Below are positions 39,929-48,875 of a stretch of DNA of 53,675 nucleotides, in pieces (position 1 is the stretch's first letter; the number at the start of each line of letters is the position of its first letter). A program made the translations under genes and the position numbers. The notes beneath the pieces were generated by a model. The model saw only the letters and a list, made by a program, of their open reading frames with translations. It did no database searches and was not told where the DNA came from. The stretch comes from Burkholderiales bacterium (GTDB taxonomy: Bacteria > Pseudomonadota > Gammaproteobacteria > Burkholderiales > Burkholderiaceae_F): NCBI GenBank assembly GCA_020355165.1, contig CP070661.1, positions 2,619,678 to 2,673,352 of the forward strand, written 5' to 3'.

Positions 39929-40372
39929 CTAGGCGGCCGGCAGCTGGTAGGGATCGGGCAGGCCGAGGCGGGCAAGGATCGCCACTTCGGCCGCCTCCAT
40001 TTTGAGTGCAGATGCCGGGCGATCGTGGTCGTAGCCGTGCGCATGCAGCACGCCGTGCACGACCAGGTGCGCCAGGTGCGCGCGCAGGGGCTTGCCCTGC
40101 TCACGCGCCTCGCGTTTGAGCACGGGGACGCACAGCACGATGTCGGCATGGATCGCCGGCACGCGCGCGTAGTCGAAGGTCAGCACGTTGGTGGCATGGT
40201 CGCCGCCGCGGTAGTCGCGGTTCAGGCGCCGCCCCTCGGCGGCTCCGACGAAGCGCAGCGTGAGGTCGGCGTCGCGCTCGAGCGCCAGCCCGACCCAGCG
40301 CGCCAGGGTGGCGCGCGCCGGCAGCCCGCGGAAGCGGGCATGCCCCTGGACGGAAAGCCGCAGCGCGGGCAT
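39929..40372 (-). CDS. ybeY: Endoribonuclease YbeY
   Basis: A 147-residue zinc-dependent RNase that matures 16S rRNA 3' ends and controls 70S ribosome quality. The signature HGVLHAHGYDH gives the three zinc ligands His106, His110 and His116. THATNVLTFDY-like sequence (GGDHATNVLTFDYARV) and the acidic tail helix KMEAAEVAILARLGLPDPY are typical. The start ATG shares its A with the phoH stop (TGATG), so translation is coupled. Confidence 0.96.
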   Translation of the reverse strand: MPALRLSVQGHARFRGLPARATLARWVGLALERDADLTLRFVGAAEGRRLNRDYRGGDHATNVLTFDYARVPAIHADIVLCVPVLKREAREQGKPLRAHLAHLVVHGVLHAHGYDHDRPASALKMEAAEVAILARLGLPDPYQLPAA

Positions 40373-41388
40373 CAGCCGGCGTGGCCGCGCCGGCCTCGCA
40401 TCGGCTCGCCGGCCTCGCCGCGCGCTTCGGCCGCCTCGTAGGCCTCGACGATGCGCGCCACCAGCGGGTGGCGGACCACGTCCTCCGCGGTGAAGTAGGT
40501 GAAGCCCAGTCCGCGCACGCCGCGCAGGATGTGCTGCGCCTCGATCAGGCCGCTGACGGTGCCGCGCGGCAGGTCGATCTGCGTGACGTCGCCGGTGATC
40601 ACCGCCTTGGAGCCGAAGCCGATGCGGGTGAGGAACATCTTCATCTGCTCGGGCGTCGTGTTCTGCGCCTCGTCGAGGATGACGAAGGCCTGGTTCAGCG
40701 TCCGCCCGCGCATGTACGCCAGCGGCGCGATCTCGATCGTCTGCCGCTCGAGCAGACGCTGCGTCTTGTCGAAGCCGGCCAGGTCGAACAGCGCGTCGTA
40801 CAGCGGCCGCAGGTACGGATCGACCTTCTGCGACAGGTCGCCGGGCAGGAAGCCGAGCCGTTCGCCCGCTTCGACCGCCGGCCGCGTCAGCACGATCCTT
40901 TCGACCGCGTCGCGCTCGAGCGCGTCGACCGCGCAGGCCACGGCGAGGTAGGTCTTGCCGGTGCCGGCCGGGCCGATGCCGAAGCTGATGTCGTGCTCGA
41001 GGATCGAAGCGAGGTAGTCGCGCTGCCGCGGCGTGCGCCCGTGCAGTTCGCGCCGCCGCGTGTGCAGCGTCGGCAGCGCTTCGCCCTCGGCCGGCTGCGG
41101 CGCCACCACGCCGCCGCGGCGCTCGACGAAGTACAGCTGGATGTCGTCGACCGAGATCGGCCGCTGCGCGCGTTCGAGGAAGTACTGCAGCACGTCGATC
41201 GCCTGCTGCGCGCGCGCGCGCGGCCCGGCGATGCGGAACTGGTGGCCGCGGCGGCTGATCGCCACCTCGAGCTCGGTTTCGATCTGCCGCAGGTTGGCGT
41301 CGAGCGCGCCGGTGACGTTGGCCAGCTCGCTGTTGTCCGCGTCGGCGGAGAAGGCCAGGACCTGGCGGGACGGGGATCGGCTGACCAC
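40372..41388 (-). CDS. phoH: PhoH-like ATPase
   Basis: A 338-residue protein of the PhoH family (YbeZ in E. coli), a P-loop ATPase thought to act in RNA metabolism with YbeY. Walker A is GPAGTGKT (139-146) and Walker B is AFVILDEAQNT. The N-terminal region (about 40-75, GHQFRIAGPRARAQQAIDVL) looks KH-like. The conserved RGRTLNQAF and SGLIEAQHILRGV stretches are present. The start is GTG at 41388, 18 bases after the miaB stop. The C-terminal tail is Glu/Arg/Gly-rich. Confidence 0.94.
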   Translation of the reverse strand: MVSRSPSRQVLAFSADADNSELANVTGALDANLRQIETELEVAISRRGHQFRIAGPRARAQQAIDVLQYFLERAQRPISVDDIQLYFVERRGGVVAPQPAEGEALPTLHTRRRELHGRTPRQRDYLASILEHDISFGIGPAGTGKTYLAVACAVDALERDAVERIVLTRPAVEAGERLGFLPGDLSQKVDPYLRPLYDALFDLAGFDKTQRLLERQTIEIAPLAYMRGRTLNQAFVILDEAQNTTPEQMKMFLTRIGFGSKAVITGDVTQIDLPRGTVSGLIEAQHILRGVRGLGFTYFTAEDVVRHPLVARIVEAYEAAEARGEAGEPMRGRRGHAG

Positions 41389-41406
41389 GCGGGCGGGAAC
41401 TCGCGC

Positions 41407-42756
41407 TTATGCGGCCGCTTGGCCGTGCAGCGGCTCGCCGCGCAGCGAATGCGGCAGCGCCCGGGTGATGCGCACGTCGATGAGCCGCCCCAGCCACGCC
41501 GCCGGCGGTCCGTCGACGGCGAAGTTGACGATCCGGTTGTTCTCGGTGCGGCCCATCAGCTCGGCGGCGTTCTTCCGTGACGGGCCCTCGACCAGGATCC
41601 GCTGCGTCGAGCCGACCATCGCGGCGCCGATCCGCGCCGCGCTGTCGTTGATCGCCGCCTGCAGGCGCTGCAGGCGGGCGAGCTTGACCTCATGCGGCGT
41701 GTCGTCGGCCAGGTCGGCAGCCGGCGTTCCGGGGCGGCGGCTGTAGACGAAGGAGAAGCTGGCGTCGAAGCCGACTTCCTGCGCGAGCTTGATCGTCCGC
41801 TCGAAATCCTCCTCGGTCTCGCCGGGGAAGCCGACGATGAAGTCCGACGAGATCGAGAGGTCCGGCCGCGCCGCCCGCAGCCGGCGGACGATCGACTTGT
41901 ACTCCAGCACCGTGTAGCCGCGCTTCATCGCCGCCAGGATGCGGTCGGAGCCGGCCTGCACCGGCAGGTGGACGTGGCCCGCCAGCTTCGGCAGCCGCCC
42001 ATGGGCGTCGATCAGCCGCTGGCCGAACTCCTTCGGATGCGAGGTCGTGTAGCGGATCCGCTCGATGCCCGGGATCTCGTGCACGTACTCGAGCAGCAGC
42101 GCGAAGTCGGCCGCCTCGCCGTCGGCCATGGCGCCGCGGTAGGCATTGACGTTCTGCCCGAGCAGCGTGACCTCGCGCACGCCCTGGTCGGCCAGGTCGG
42201 CCACTTCGGTGAGCACGTCGTCGAACGGCCGCGACATTTCCTCGCCGCGCGTGTACGGCACGACGCAGAAGCTGCAGTACTTGCTGCAGCCTTCCATGAT
42301 CGACACGAAGGCGCTCGCGCCGTCGACCCGCGGCGGCGGCAGGGCGTCGAACTTCTCGATCTCGGGAAACGAGATGTCGACCTGCGGCGCGCCGGTGGCG
42401 CGGCGGCGCTCGATCAATGCCGGCAGCCGATGCAGGGTCTGCGGGCCGAAGACCACGTCGACGTACGGTGCCCGCGCGACGATCGCCGCTCCTTCCTGGC
42501 TGGCCACGCAGCCGCCGACGCCGATCACCAGCCCCGGCTTGCGGCGCTTCAGCGCCCGCGCGCGGCCGAGATCGGAGAAGACCTTCTCCTGCGCCTTTTC
42601 GCGCACCGAGCAGGTGTTGAACAGCACCACGTCGGCTTCGTCGAGGTCGTCGGTGACCTTCAGGCCCTGCGCGGCGCCGAGCACGTCGGCCATCCTGGCC
42701 GAGTCGTACTCGTTCATCTGGCAGCCGAAGGTCCGGATGTACAGCTTCTTCGCCAT
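41407..42756 (-). CDS. miaB: tRNA-2-methylthio-N6-dimethylallyladenosine synthase MiaB
   Basis: Radical-SAM methylthiotransferase of 449 residues that modifies A37 of tRNAs reading UNN codons. The N-terminal UPF0004 domain provides Cys12, Cys49 and Cys83 for the second Fe-S cluster. The radical-SAM motif is CSKYCSFC (157, 161, 164). A TRAM domain (about 375-440) ends the protein. TRGEEMSRP and [20 protein letters not shown] are typical. The upstream genes are a small secreted protein and tRNA-Met. Confidence 0.97.
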   Translation of the reverse strand: MAKKLYIRTFGCQMNEYDSARMADVLGAAQGLKVTDDLDEADVVLFNTCSVREKAQEKVFSDLGRARALKRRKPGLVIGVGGCVASQEGAAIVARAPYVDVVFGPQTLHRLPALIERRRATGAPQVDISFPEIEKFDALPPPRVDGASAFVSIMEGCSKYCSFCVVPYTRGEEMSRPFDDVLTEVADLADQGVREVTLLGQNVNAYRGAMADGEAADFALLLEYVHEIPGIERIRYTTSHPKEFGQRLIDAHGRLPKLAGHVHLPVQAGSDRILAAMKRGYTVLEYKSIVRRLRAARPDLSISSDFIVGFPGETEEDFERTIKLAQEVGFDASFSFVYSRRPGTPAADLADDTPHEVKLARLQRLQAAINDSAARIGAAMVGSTQRILVEGPSRKNAAELMGRTENNRIVNFAVDGPPAAWLGRLIDVRITRALPHSLRGEPLHGQAAA

Positions 42757-42762
42757 CGGCGA

Positions 42763-43074
42763 CTACCGCTTGCTCGCTTCCTCCGCGGTCAGGACCCACA
42801 GCATGCGGATCTTGCCCTGCGCGTCGAGTTCATAGCGCACCGGCGTGCCCGGCGGCACCTGCGACGGCGTCACCGTGCGGTTGCTGGGCGTGACGATGCG
42901 CACGCCCGGCGCCATCTGCATCAGCCTGCCGTCGATGTAGGCGCCGGGAAAGGCGGCCGGAGAGTAGGTTCCGTACGGCGCCTTGTCGGGGATCTTGCGC
43001 GGCGCGATCTGTGCCGGCGCCGAAGCGCACAAGACCAGGGCGAGCGCGCCGGCCAGCAACGAAGCGATGCGCAT
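42763..43074 (-). CDS. Small exported protein of unknown function
   Basis: A 103-residue protein with a clear signal peptide (MRIASLLAGALALVLCASAP, cleavage near APAQ). The mature part is 80 residues with PDKAPYGTYSPAAFPGAYID, QMAPGVRIVTPSNRTVTPSQ and RYELDAQGKIRMLWVLTAEE, which look like a small beta-rich periplasmic protein. I do not recognise a named family. It lies 6 bases before miaB on the same strand and 29 bases after tRNA-Met, so it should be transcribed with both. Confidence 0.7.
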   Translation of the reverse strand: MRIASLLAGALALVLCASAPAQIAPRKIPDKAPYGTYSPAAFPGAYIDGRLMQMAPGVRIVTPSNRTVTPSQVPPGTPVRYELDAQGKIRMLWVLTAEEASKR

Positions 43075-43103
43075 CAGACGGCTCGTCGGCGAGGTGCAGG
43101 AAG

Positions 43104-43180
43104 TGGTGGCGGATCAGGGACTCGAACCCCGGACACAAGGATTATGATTCCTCTGCTCTAACCAGCTGAGCTAATCCGCC
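43104..43180 (-). tRNA. tRNA-Met (CAT), elongator type
   Basis: A 77-base cloverleaf with encoded CCA. The acceptor stem GGCGGAT pairs with ATCCGCC, with discriminator A. The D arm reads GCTCAGCTGGTTAGAGC. The anticodon loop ATCATAA is closed by GAGGA/TCCTT, and the T arm contains GGTTCGAGTCC. The anticodon is CAT. The elongator Met identity rather than lysidine-modified Ile rests on the stem sequence, which matches what I recall of betaproteobacterial tRNA-Met, and not on the anticodon alone. Confidence 0.93.
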
Positions 43181-43191
43181 CGGCAAGACGA

Positions 43192-43209
43192 CTCCGCCCG
43201 CGGGCGGAG
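43192..43209. repeat. Perfect 18-bp palindrome in the tRNA-Met leader
   Basis: CTCCGCCCGCGGGCGGAG is fully self-complementary. It lies between the promoter and the tRNA, so the primary transcript would begin with a strong hairpin 11 bases before the mature 5' end. It may aid 5' processing or be a binding site; no function can be read. Confidence 0.6.
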
Positions 43210-43216
43210 GGCGCGA

Positions 43217-43245
43217 ATTATCTCGGTTCGCGGTGGCAGGGTCAA
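43217..43245 (-). promoter_or_regulatory. Sigma-70 promoter for tRNA-Met and the miaB operon
   Basis: Read on the reverse strand, TTGACC (43245-43240) and GATAAT (43222-43217) are separated by 17 bases. The -35 and -10 match the consensus at five of six positions each. A GC-rich segment follows the -10, as at stable-RNA promoters under stringent control. It lies about 37 bases before the tRNA 5' end. Confidence 0.75.
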
Positions 43246-43264
43246 ATCGGCCGCGCACCGATCC

Positions 43265-44785
43265 TCATCGCCGCGGCGCCCGCCCGCCCGCCGGCGTGTG
43301 CGTGAAGCGCACCCGCAGCAGGACGCCCGGAAAACCGGGCTGCTGCCCGCGCGCCGGCGTGTCGACGCTGACCTCGGCGCCGTGCCGCTCGGCGATCTCG
43401 CGCACGATCGCCAGGCCGAGGCCGCTGCCCTCGACGTCGGTGCCGAGCACGCGGTAGAAGCGGTCGAACACCCGCGCCCGGTCGGTCTCGGCGATGCCGC
43501 GGCCGGTGTCCTCGACTTCCAGCACGACGTCGGTCCCGGCGCGCGACACGCGCGCGGTGACGGTGCCGCCGGCGGGCGTGTAGCGCAGCGCGTTGTCGAT
43601 CAGGTTGCCGAGCATCTCGCGCAGCATCAGCGGGGCGCCGATCACCTGCGCCGCTTCCTCCGTCAGGTCGACGCCGAGGTCGATCTGCCGCTCGATCGCC
43701 TGCGGCACCCAGTCGCGGACCACGTCGCGCGTCAGTTCGGCGAGGTCGACGACTCCGAACGTCGGCGCGTCGGCATCCCGGTGCTCGGCGCGCGCCAGCG
43801 CCAGCAGCTGGTTGATGAGCCGGGTCGCCCGCCCGGTGGCGGCGGCGATCTGCCGCAGGCTGCGCCGCAGCTCGGCCGGGTCGGTCTGCCGCAGGGCGAG
43901 CTCCGACTGCATGCGCAGGCCGGCCAGCGGCGTCTTCATCTGGTGCGCGGCGTCGGCGATGAAGCGCTTCTGCCCCTGGATGCTGGCCGACAGCCGTTCC
44001 AGCAGGTCGTTGAACGACTCGACCAGCGGCGCGATCTCCTCCGGCGCGCCGCGGGCGTCGATGGGCGAGCGGTCCTCGGGCCGGCGGTGGCGGATGCGCG
44101 CCTGCAGCGCCGTCAGTGGCGCCAGCCCGCGCGTCAGCGCCAGCCACACCAGCAGCACCGCCACCGGCAGCACGATGAACTGCGGCACGATCACGCCGCG
44201 GATGATCTCGTTGGCCAGCTGGGTCCGTGCCTCCAGCGTCTCCGCCACCTGCACCAGCACCGGCGGCCGGCCGGGCGACTCGGCCCAGGTGTAGGCCACC
44301 CGCACCTCGGCGCCGTTCATCTTGTCGAACCGCAGCCTCGGCGCGCCGGCGCCGGCCTGTTCGTCGGGCGGCAGGGGAATGTCCGCGTCGCCGGCGACCA
44401 GCTCGCCGCGCAGGCCGAGCACCATGTAATAGGTCGACTCCGCCGAGTCCGGACGAAGCACCTCGCTGACGTCGATGCCCAGCTGCAGACGCACGGTTCC
44501 CTGCGCGAACTCGACGTGGTCGGCGAGCAGGCTGGCCGTCTCGGCGAGCCGGCGGTCGAACGGCGGGTTGGAGATCTCCTGCGCAACCACGAAGGTCAGC
44601 GTCACGCTCATCGGCCACAGCACGAGCAGCGGCGCCAGCATCCAGTCGAGAATCTCGCCGAACAGCGAGCGCTGCTCGTCGGGCCGGCGCAGCGGATTGA
44701 CCGCCAACTGCGCCGAGCGCTGGGCTGTCGCCGTCGGTGCGCTCAGGGCCGGCCGCGGCGGCTGCTGTGAGCTCTGGTCGGGCAT
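43265..44785 (-). CDS. Sensor histidine kinase of a two-component system (TctE/QseC type)
   Basis: A 506-residue inner-membrane kinase. TM1 (about 48-68) and TM2 (about 197-217) flank a periplasmic domain of about 125 residues of the two-component sensor N-terminal type. The H box FIADAAHQMKTPLAGL contains the phospho-acceptor His281. The ATPase domain shows N box NLIDNALRYTP, G1 VEDTGRGI and G2 GSGLGLAIV. The first 45 residues form an unusually long cytoplasmic tail rich in Ser, Pro and Gln. It follows its response regulator after 46 bases. The signal is unknown; TctE-like sensors respond to organic acids. Confidence 0.9.
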   Translation of the reverse strand: MPDQSSQQPPRPALSAPTATAQRSAQLAVNPLRRPDEQRSLFGEILDWMLAPLLVLWPMSVTLTFVVAQEISNPPFDRRLAETASLLADHVEFAQGTVRLQLGIDVSEVLRPDSAESTYYMVLGLRGELVAGDADIPLPPDEQAGAGAPRLRFDKMNGAEVRVAYTWAESPGRPPVLVQVAETLEARTQLANEIIRGVIVPQFIVLPVAVLLVWLALTRGLAPLTALQARIRHRRPEDRSPIDARGAPEEIAPLVESFNDLLERLSASIQGQKRFIADAAHQMKTPLAGLRMQSELALRQTDPAELRRSLRQIAAATGRATRLINQLLALARAEHRDADAPTFGVVDLAELTRDVVRDWVPQAIERQIDLGVDLTEEAAQVIGAPLMLREMLGNLIDNALRYTPAGGTVTARVSRAGTDVVLEVEDTGRGIAETDRARVFDRFYRVLGTDVEGSGLGLAIVREIAERHGAEVSVDTPARGQQPGFPGVLLRVRFTHTPAGGRAPRR

Positions 44786-44831
44786 GGCGCAGCTTCAGCC
44801 GGCGCGTGGCACGGGCGCAGCCGGCCGGCGC

Positions 44832-45545
44832 TCAGGCGGCGCTCGCCGCGGGGCCGCCGGCCGTGCCCTCCCCGGGCTCGGCGACGCGCTGCATGCTGTA
44901 GCCGAGCCCGCGCACGGTGACGATGCGGATGCCGCCCGGCTCGATCTTCTTGCGCAGGCGGTGGACGTAGACCTCGATCGCGTTGGTGCTGACCTCCTCG
45001 CCCCATTCGCACAGGTGGTCGACCAGCTGTTCCTTGCCCACCAGCCGGCCCGGACGGCTGATCAGGATCTCGAGCAGCCCGATCTCGCGAGCCGACAGCT
45101 CGAGCGGCAGCTCGTTGAGCGTGGCCACCCGGCCGGCCGGGTCCAGCACCAGCGGCCCGTTGCGCAGCACGGCCTGGGCGCCCGCCCACGAGCGGCGGGT
45201 CAGCGCGCGCACCCGCGCCTCCAGCTCGGACAGCGCGAACGGCTTGGCCATGTAGTCGTCGGCGCCGAGGTCGAGGCCCCTGACGCGCTGCTCGACGCTG
45301 TCGTCGGCGGTCAGGATCAGCACCGGGATCTTCGAGTTGCGCCCGCGCAGCCGGGTCAGGACCTCCAGCCCGGAAAGCCCCGGCAGGCCGAGGTCGAGGA
45401 TCAGCACGTCGAAGTGCTGCGCCGCCAGCGCGCTGTCGGCGGTCTGGCCGTCGGTGACCGCGTCGACCGCATAGCCGGCGGCGCGCAGCGACCGCGACAG
45501 ACCGTCGGCCAGGACCTCGTCATCCTCGGCGATCAGGATTCGCAC
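44832..45545 (-). CDS. OmpR-family response regulator (TctD/QseB type)
   Basis: A 237-residue DNA-binding regulator. The receiver domain has the acidic pair in ILIAEDDEVLADG, phospho-acceptor Asp51 in LILDLGLPGLSGLE, Thr in LILTADDS and Lys in YMAKPFALSELEARV. The C-terminal winged helix contains LELSAREIGLLEILISRPGR and VHRLRKKIEPGGIRIVTVRGLGY. The start is a GTG at 45545; there is no family-like sequence further upstream. It is divergent from recA with 245 bases between starts, and the kinase gene is downstream. Confidence 0.92.
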   Translation of the reverse strand: MRILIAEDDEVLADGLSRSLRAAGYAVDAVTDGQTADSALAAQHFDVLILDLGLPGLSGLEVLTRLRGRNSKIPVLILTADDSVEQRVRGLDLGADDYMAKPFALSELEARVRALTRRSWAGAQAVLRNGPLVLDPAGRVATLNELPLELSAREIGLLEILISRPGRLVGKEQLVDHLCEWGEEVSTNAIEVYVHRLRKKIEPGGIRIVTVRGLGYSMQRVAEPGEGTAGGPAASAA

Positions 45546-45689
45546 TGATTTATGCTCCGCGCCGGTTGGGCAGGCGCCGGGCGGCTCAGTCGCCGCCAGA
45601 AGTTGCCGCGCAGCATGATTCGTTCGCGGCCAGTCTAGGCGGCGCATCTGCCGGCTGCAAGGAACGGCCGCCCGACCAGAATATTCCGC

Positions 45690-45718
45690 TTGACGCCGCT
45701 GCTGGATGAAAATACAGT
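45690..45718 (+). promoter_or_regulatory. recA promoter (sigma-70)
   Basis: TTGACG (45690-45695) and TACAGT (45713-45718) are separated by 17 bases, five and four consensus matches respectively. The predicted start falls inside the LexA box just downstream, the layout expected for an SOS-repressed promoter. The rest of the 45546-45790 spacer shows no other gene. Confidence 0.8.
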
Positions 45719-45720
45719 GA

Positions 45721-45740
45721 TACTGTAATTTCATTCAGTA
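45721..45740. promoter_or_regulatory. LexA (SOS) box of recA
   Basis: TACTGTAATTTCATTCAGTA contains the CTG-N10-CAG core of the LexA site (CTG at 45723, CAG at 45736). The symmetry extends to GATACTG/CAGTATC (45719-45742, bases GAT...ATC). It overlaps the start of transcription of recA. A second palindrome, TACAGT-GAT-ACTGTA (45713-45727), shares its right half with the box and its left half with the -10 element. Confidence 0.88.
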
Positions 45741-45790
45741 TCCGGCGGACAGGGTTGGCGCCGGAACTGCGACGGCAAGCGGAGGCGGCG

Positions 45791-46840
<1,050 letters not shown>

Positions 46841-46859
46841 CGGTTCCGTCCGATCGCCG

Positions 46860-47339
46860 GTGGGCGACGACGCCAGCGCATCGCCGCGACGCCCGCGCAG
46901 GGCCAGATCGCTGCTCGCCCGGGCGCTGGGTCATCTGGCCCGGCGCGAGCACAGCCGCGCCGAGCTGCGCCGCAAACTTGCGCCGCATGCCGAGTCTGGC
47001 GATCAGCTCGACGGCCTGCTCGACGACCTCGAGTCGAAGCAGCTGCTGTCGGACCGGCGCTTCACCGAAGTGCTGGCGCGCAGCCGCGGCGAGCGGTACG
47101 GCGCCGCCCGCGTCAGGCAGGAACTGCGCGCCCGCGGCGTCGCCGATCCGCTGGTGCGCGAGGCGGTAGGCCGCCTCGGCCGCACCGAGCTGCAGCGCGC
47201 TCGTGACCTCTGGCGCAAGCGGTTCGACGCGCCGCCGGCGGACGCGGCCGAGCGGGCGCGCCAGATGCGCTTCCTGGCGCAGCGCGGCTTCGATGCCGAG
47301 GTGATCCGCCGCGTCGTCGGCGGGCGCGACGACGACTGA
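46860..47339 (+). CDS. recX: RecA regulator RecX
   Basis: A 159-residue helical protein that binds and tunes RecA filaments. The RecX three-helix repeats are visible: [58 protein letters not shown] and [20 protein letters not shown]. The start is probably GTG at 46860, 19 bases after the recA stop, so it shares the SOS promoter. No better upstream start is seen. Confidence 0.92.
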   Translation: MGDDASASPRRPRRARSLLARALGHLARREHSRAELRRKLAPHAESGDQLDGLLDDLESKQLLSDRRFTEVLARSRGERYGAARVRQELRARGVADPLVREAVGRLGRTELQRARDLWRKRFDAPPADAAERARQMRFLAQRGFDAEVIRRVVGGRDDD

Positions 47340-47408
47340 CCGCGGTGGTCTTGCGTCGCCGCGCCGAGCGTTTAACCTCGGCGGCATTGCACCGCGAGCG
47401 AATCCCGC

Positions 47409-48737
47409 ATGAACGACTCCTCACCACGCTTGCTCGAGCGGCTGACGGTCAACGGCCAGCGCCTCTGGGACTCCCTAATGGCACTGGCGCAGATCGGTGC
47501 CACCGAAAAGGGCGGCGTGTGCCGGCTGGCGCTGACCGACCTCGACCGCCAGGGGCGCGAGCTCGTCGTGCGCTGGGCGCGCGAGGCCGGCTGCAGCATC
47601 CGGGTCGACCAGATCGGCAACATCTTCGCCCGCCGCAGCGGCCGCGACGCGGCGCGAGCCGCCATCGCCGCCGGCAGCCACATCGACAGCCAGCCCACCG
47701 GCGGCAAGTTCGACGGCAACTTCGGCGTGCTCGCCGGCCTCGAGGTGGTGCGCACGCTCAACGACCTCGGCCTGCAGACCGCGGCGCCGATCGAAGTCTG
47801 CATCTGGACCAACGAGGAAGGCTCGCGTTTCGTGCCGGTGATGATGGGCTCCGGCGTGTGGGCCGGTGCCTTTTCGCTGCAGCACGCCCTGGCGGCCCGT
47901 GATCGCGACGGCATCAGTGTCGGCGAGGCGCTGGCGTCGATCGGCTTCGCCGGGGCGTCGCCCGCCGCGGTGGCCGACGGCGCGCCGGCCTTCGGCGCCT
48001 ACTTCGAGGCGCACATCGAGCAGGGGCCGATCCTCGAGGATGCCGGGGTGACGATCGGCGCCGTGACCGGCGCGCTCGGCCAGCGCTGGTACGACGTCAC
48101 CGTGACCGGCATGGAGGCGCACGCCGGCCCGACGCCGATGCGGCTGCGCCGCGACGCCCTGTTCGCCGCCACCCACCTGATGCAGGAGGTGACCGCCATC
48201 GCGATGGGCGAGCAGCCGCACGGCCGCGGCACGGTCGGCTCGGTCGACGTCTTCCCGAATTCGCGCAACGTGATCCCCGGCCGGGTGCGCTTTTCCGTCG
48301 ATTTCCGCCACGCGACCGACGAGGGGCTGGCGCGAATGGACGCGGCGCTGCGCGCGGCCGTGGCCGGCGCGGCGCAGCGCTTCCCTGTGCAGGCCGGCGT
48401 CGAGCAGGTCGTGTACTTCGAGCCGGTCGGTTTCGCGCCGCGGCTGGTCGAGGCGGTGCGCGCTGGCGCGCGGCGATTCGGCCTGTCGTGCATGGACATC
48501 GTCAGCGGCGCCGGCCACGACGCGATCTACGTGGCCCGCCGCGCGCCGACGGCGATGATCTTCGTGCCGTGCAAGGACGGCATCTCGCACAACGAGATCG
48601 AGGACGCGCAGCCCGAGCACCTGACAGCCGGTGCCAACGTGCTGCTGCACGCGATGCTCGAGCAGGCGGGGATCGCGCCTTCAGTACAGGCCGCTGCCGT
48701 TAACCGGCCAGGGCGTTCGGCTGCCGCCGATCGATGA
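47409..48737 (+). CDS. M20-family N-carbamoyl-amino-acid/allantoate-type amidohydrolase (first)
   Basis: A 442-residue binuclear metallohydrolase of the AllC/HyuC group. Metal ligands and catalytic residues are seen as GSHIDSQPTGGKFDGNFG (His91, Asp102), TNEEGSRF (Glu136/137), EAHIEQGPILE and SGAGHDAIYVAR. The dimerisation domain contains GMEAHAGPTPMRLRRDALF and FPNSRNVIPGRVRFSVD. Members hydrolyse N-carbamoyl-L-amino acids, N-carbamoyl-beta-alanine, allantoate or ureidoglycolate; I cannot tell which. It follows recX by 69 bases but has no obvious promoter, and an inverted palindrome pair (48763-48827) lies just after its stop. Confidence 0.85.
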   Translation: MNDSSPRLLERLTVNGQRLWDSLMALAQIGATEKGGVCRLALTDLDRQGRELVVRWAREAGCSIRVDQIGNIFARRSGRDAARAAIAAGSHIDSQPTGGKFDGNFGVLAGLEVVRTLNDLGLQTAAPIEVCIWTNEEGSRFVPVMMGSGVWAGAFSLQHALAARDRDGISVGEALASIGFAGASPAAVADGAPAFGAYFEAHIEQGPILEDAGVTIGAVTGALGQRWYDVTVTGMEAHAGPTPMRLRRDALFAATHLMQEVTAIAMGEQPHGRGTVGSVDVFPNSRNVIPGRVRFSVDFRHATDEGLARMDAALRAAVAGAAQRFPVQAGVEQVVYFEPVGFAPRLVEAVRAGARRFGLSCMDIVSGAGHDAIYVARRAPTAMIFVPCKDGISHNEIEDAQPEHLTAGANVLLHAMLEQAGIAPSVQAAAVNRPGRSAAADR

Positions 48738-48762
48738 AGGACAACCTGCTCCGGCTCGCGCC

Positions 48763-48827
48763 ATCCCGGCGAAGGCCGGGATCCGATGTCCGGCGTCGCA
48801 AACTTGGGCCCCGGCCTACGCCGAGTC
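48763..48827. repeat. Inverted pair of extragenic palindromes (CCCGGC subtype)
   Basis: The left unit has perfect arms ATCCCGGC (48763-48770) and GCCGGGAT (48775-48782). The right unit (48808-48815 / 48820-48827) is in reverse orientation and has two mismatches in its stem. Both carry the (A/T)AGG-type loop of the window-start copies, and the right unit is preceded by ACTTGGG as at 106-111. The pair lies between convergent amidohydrolase and amidase genes and may act as a transcript end. Confidence 0.65.
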
Positions 48828-48875
48828 GACGGCGCGAAGCATTCGGTATTCGCGGCCGCCGCGATCGCTTGCGCA

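Noticed and set aside
43104-43180. tRNA-Ile with a lysidine-modified CAT anticodon
   Set aside because: The anticodon alone allows it, but the acceptor and anticodon stems resemble elongator tRNA-Met of betaproteobacteria.
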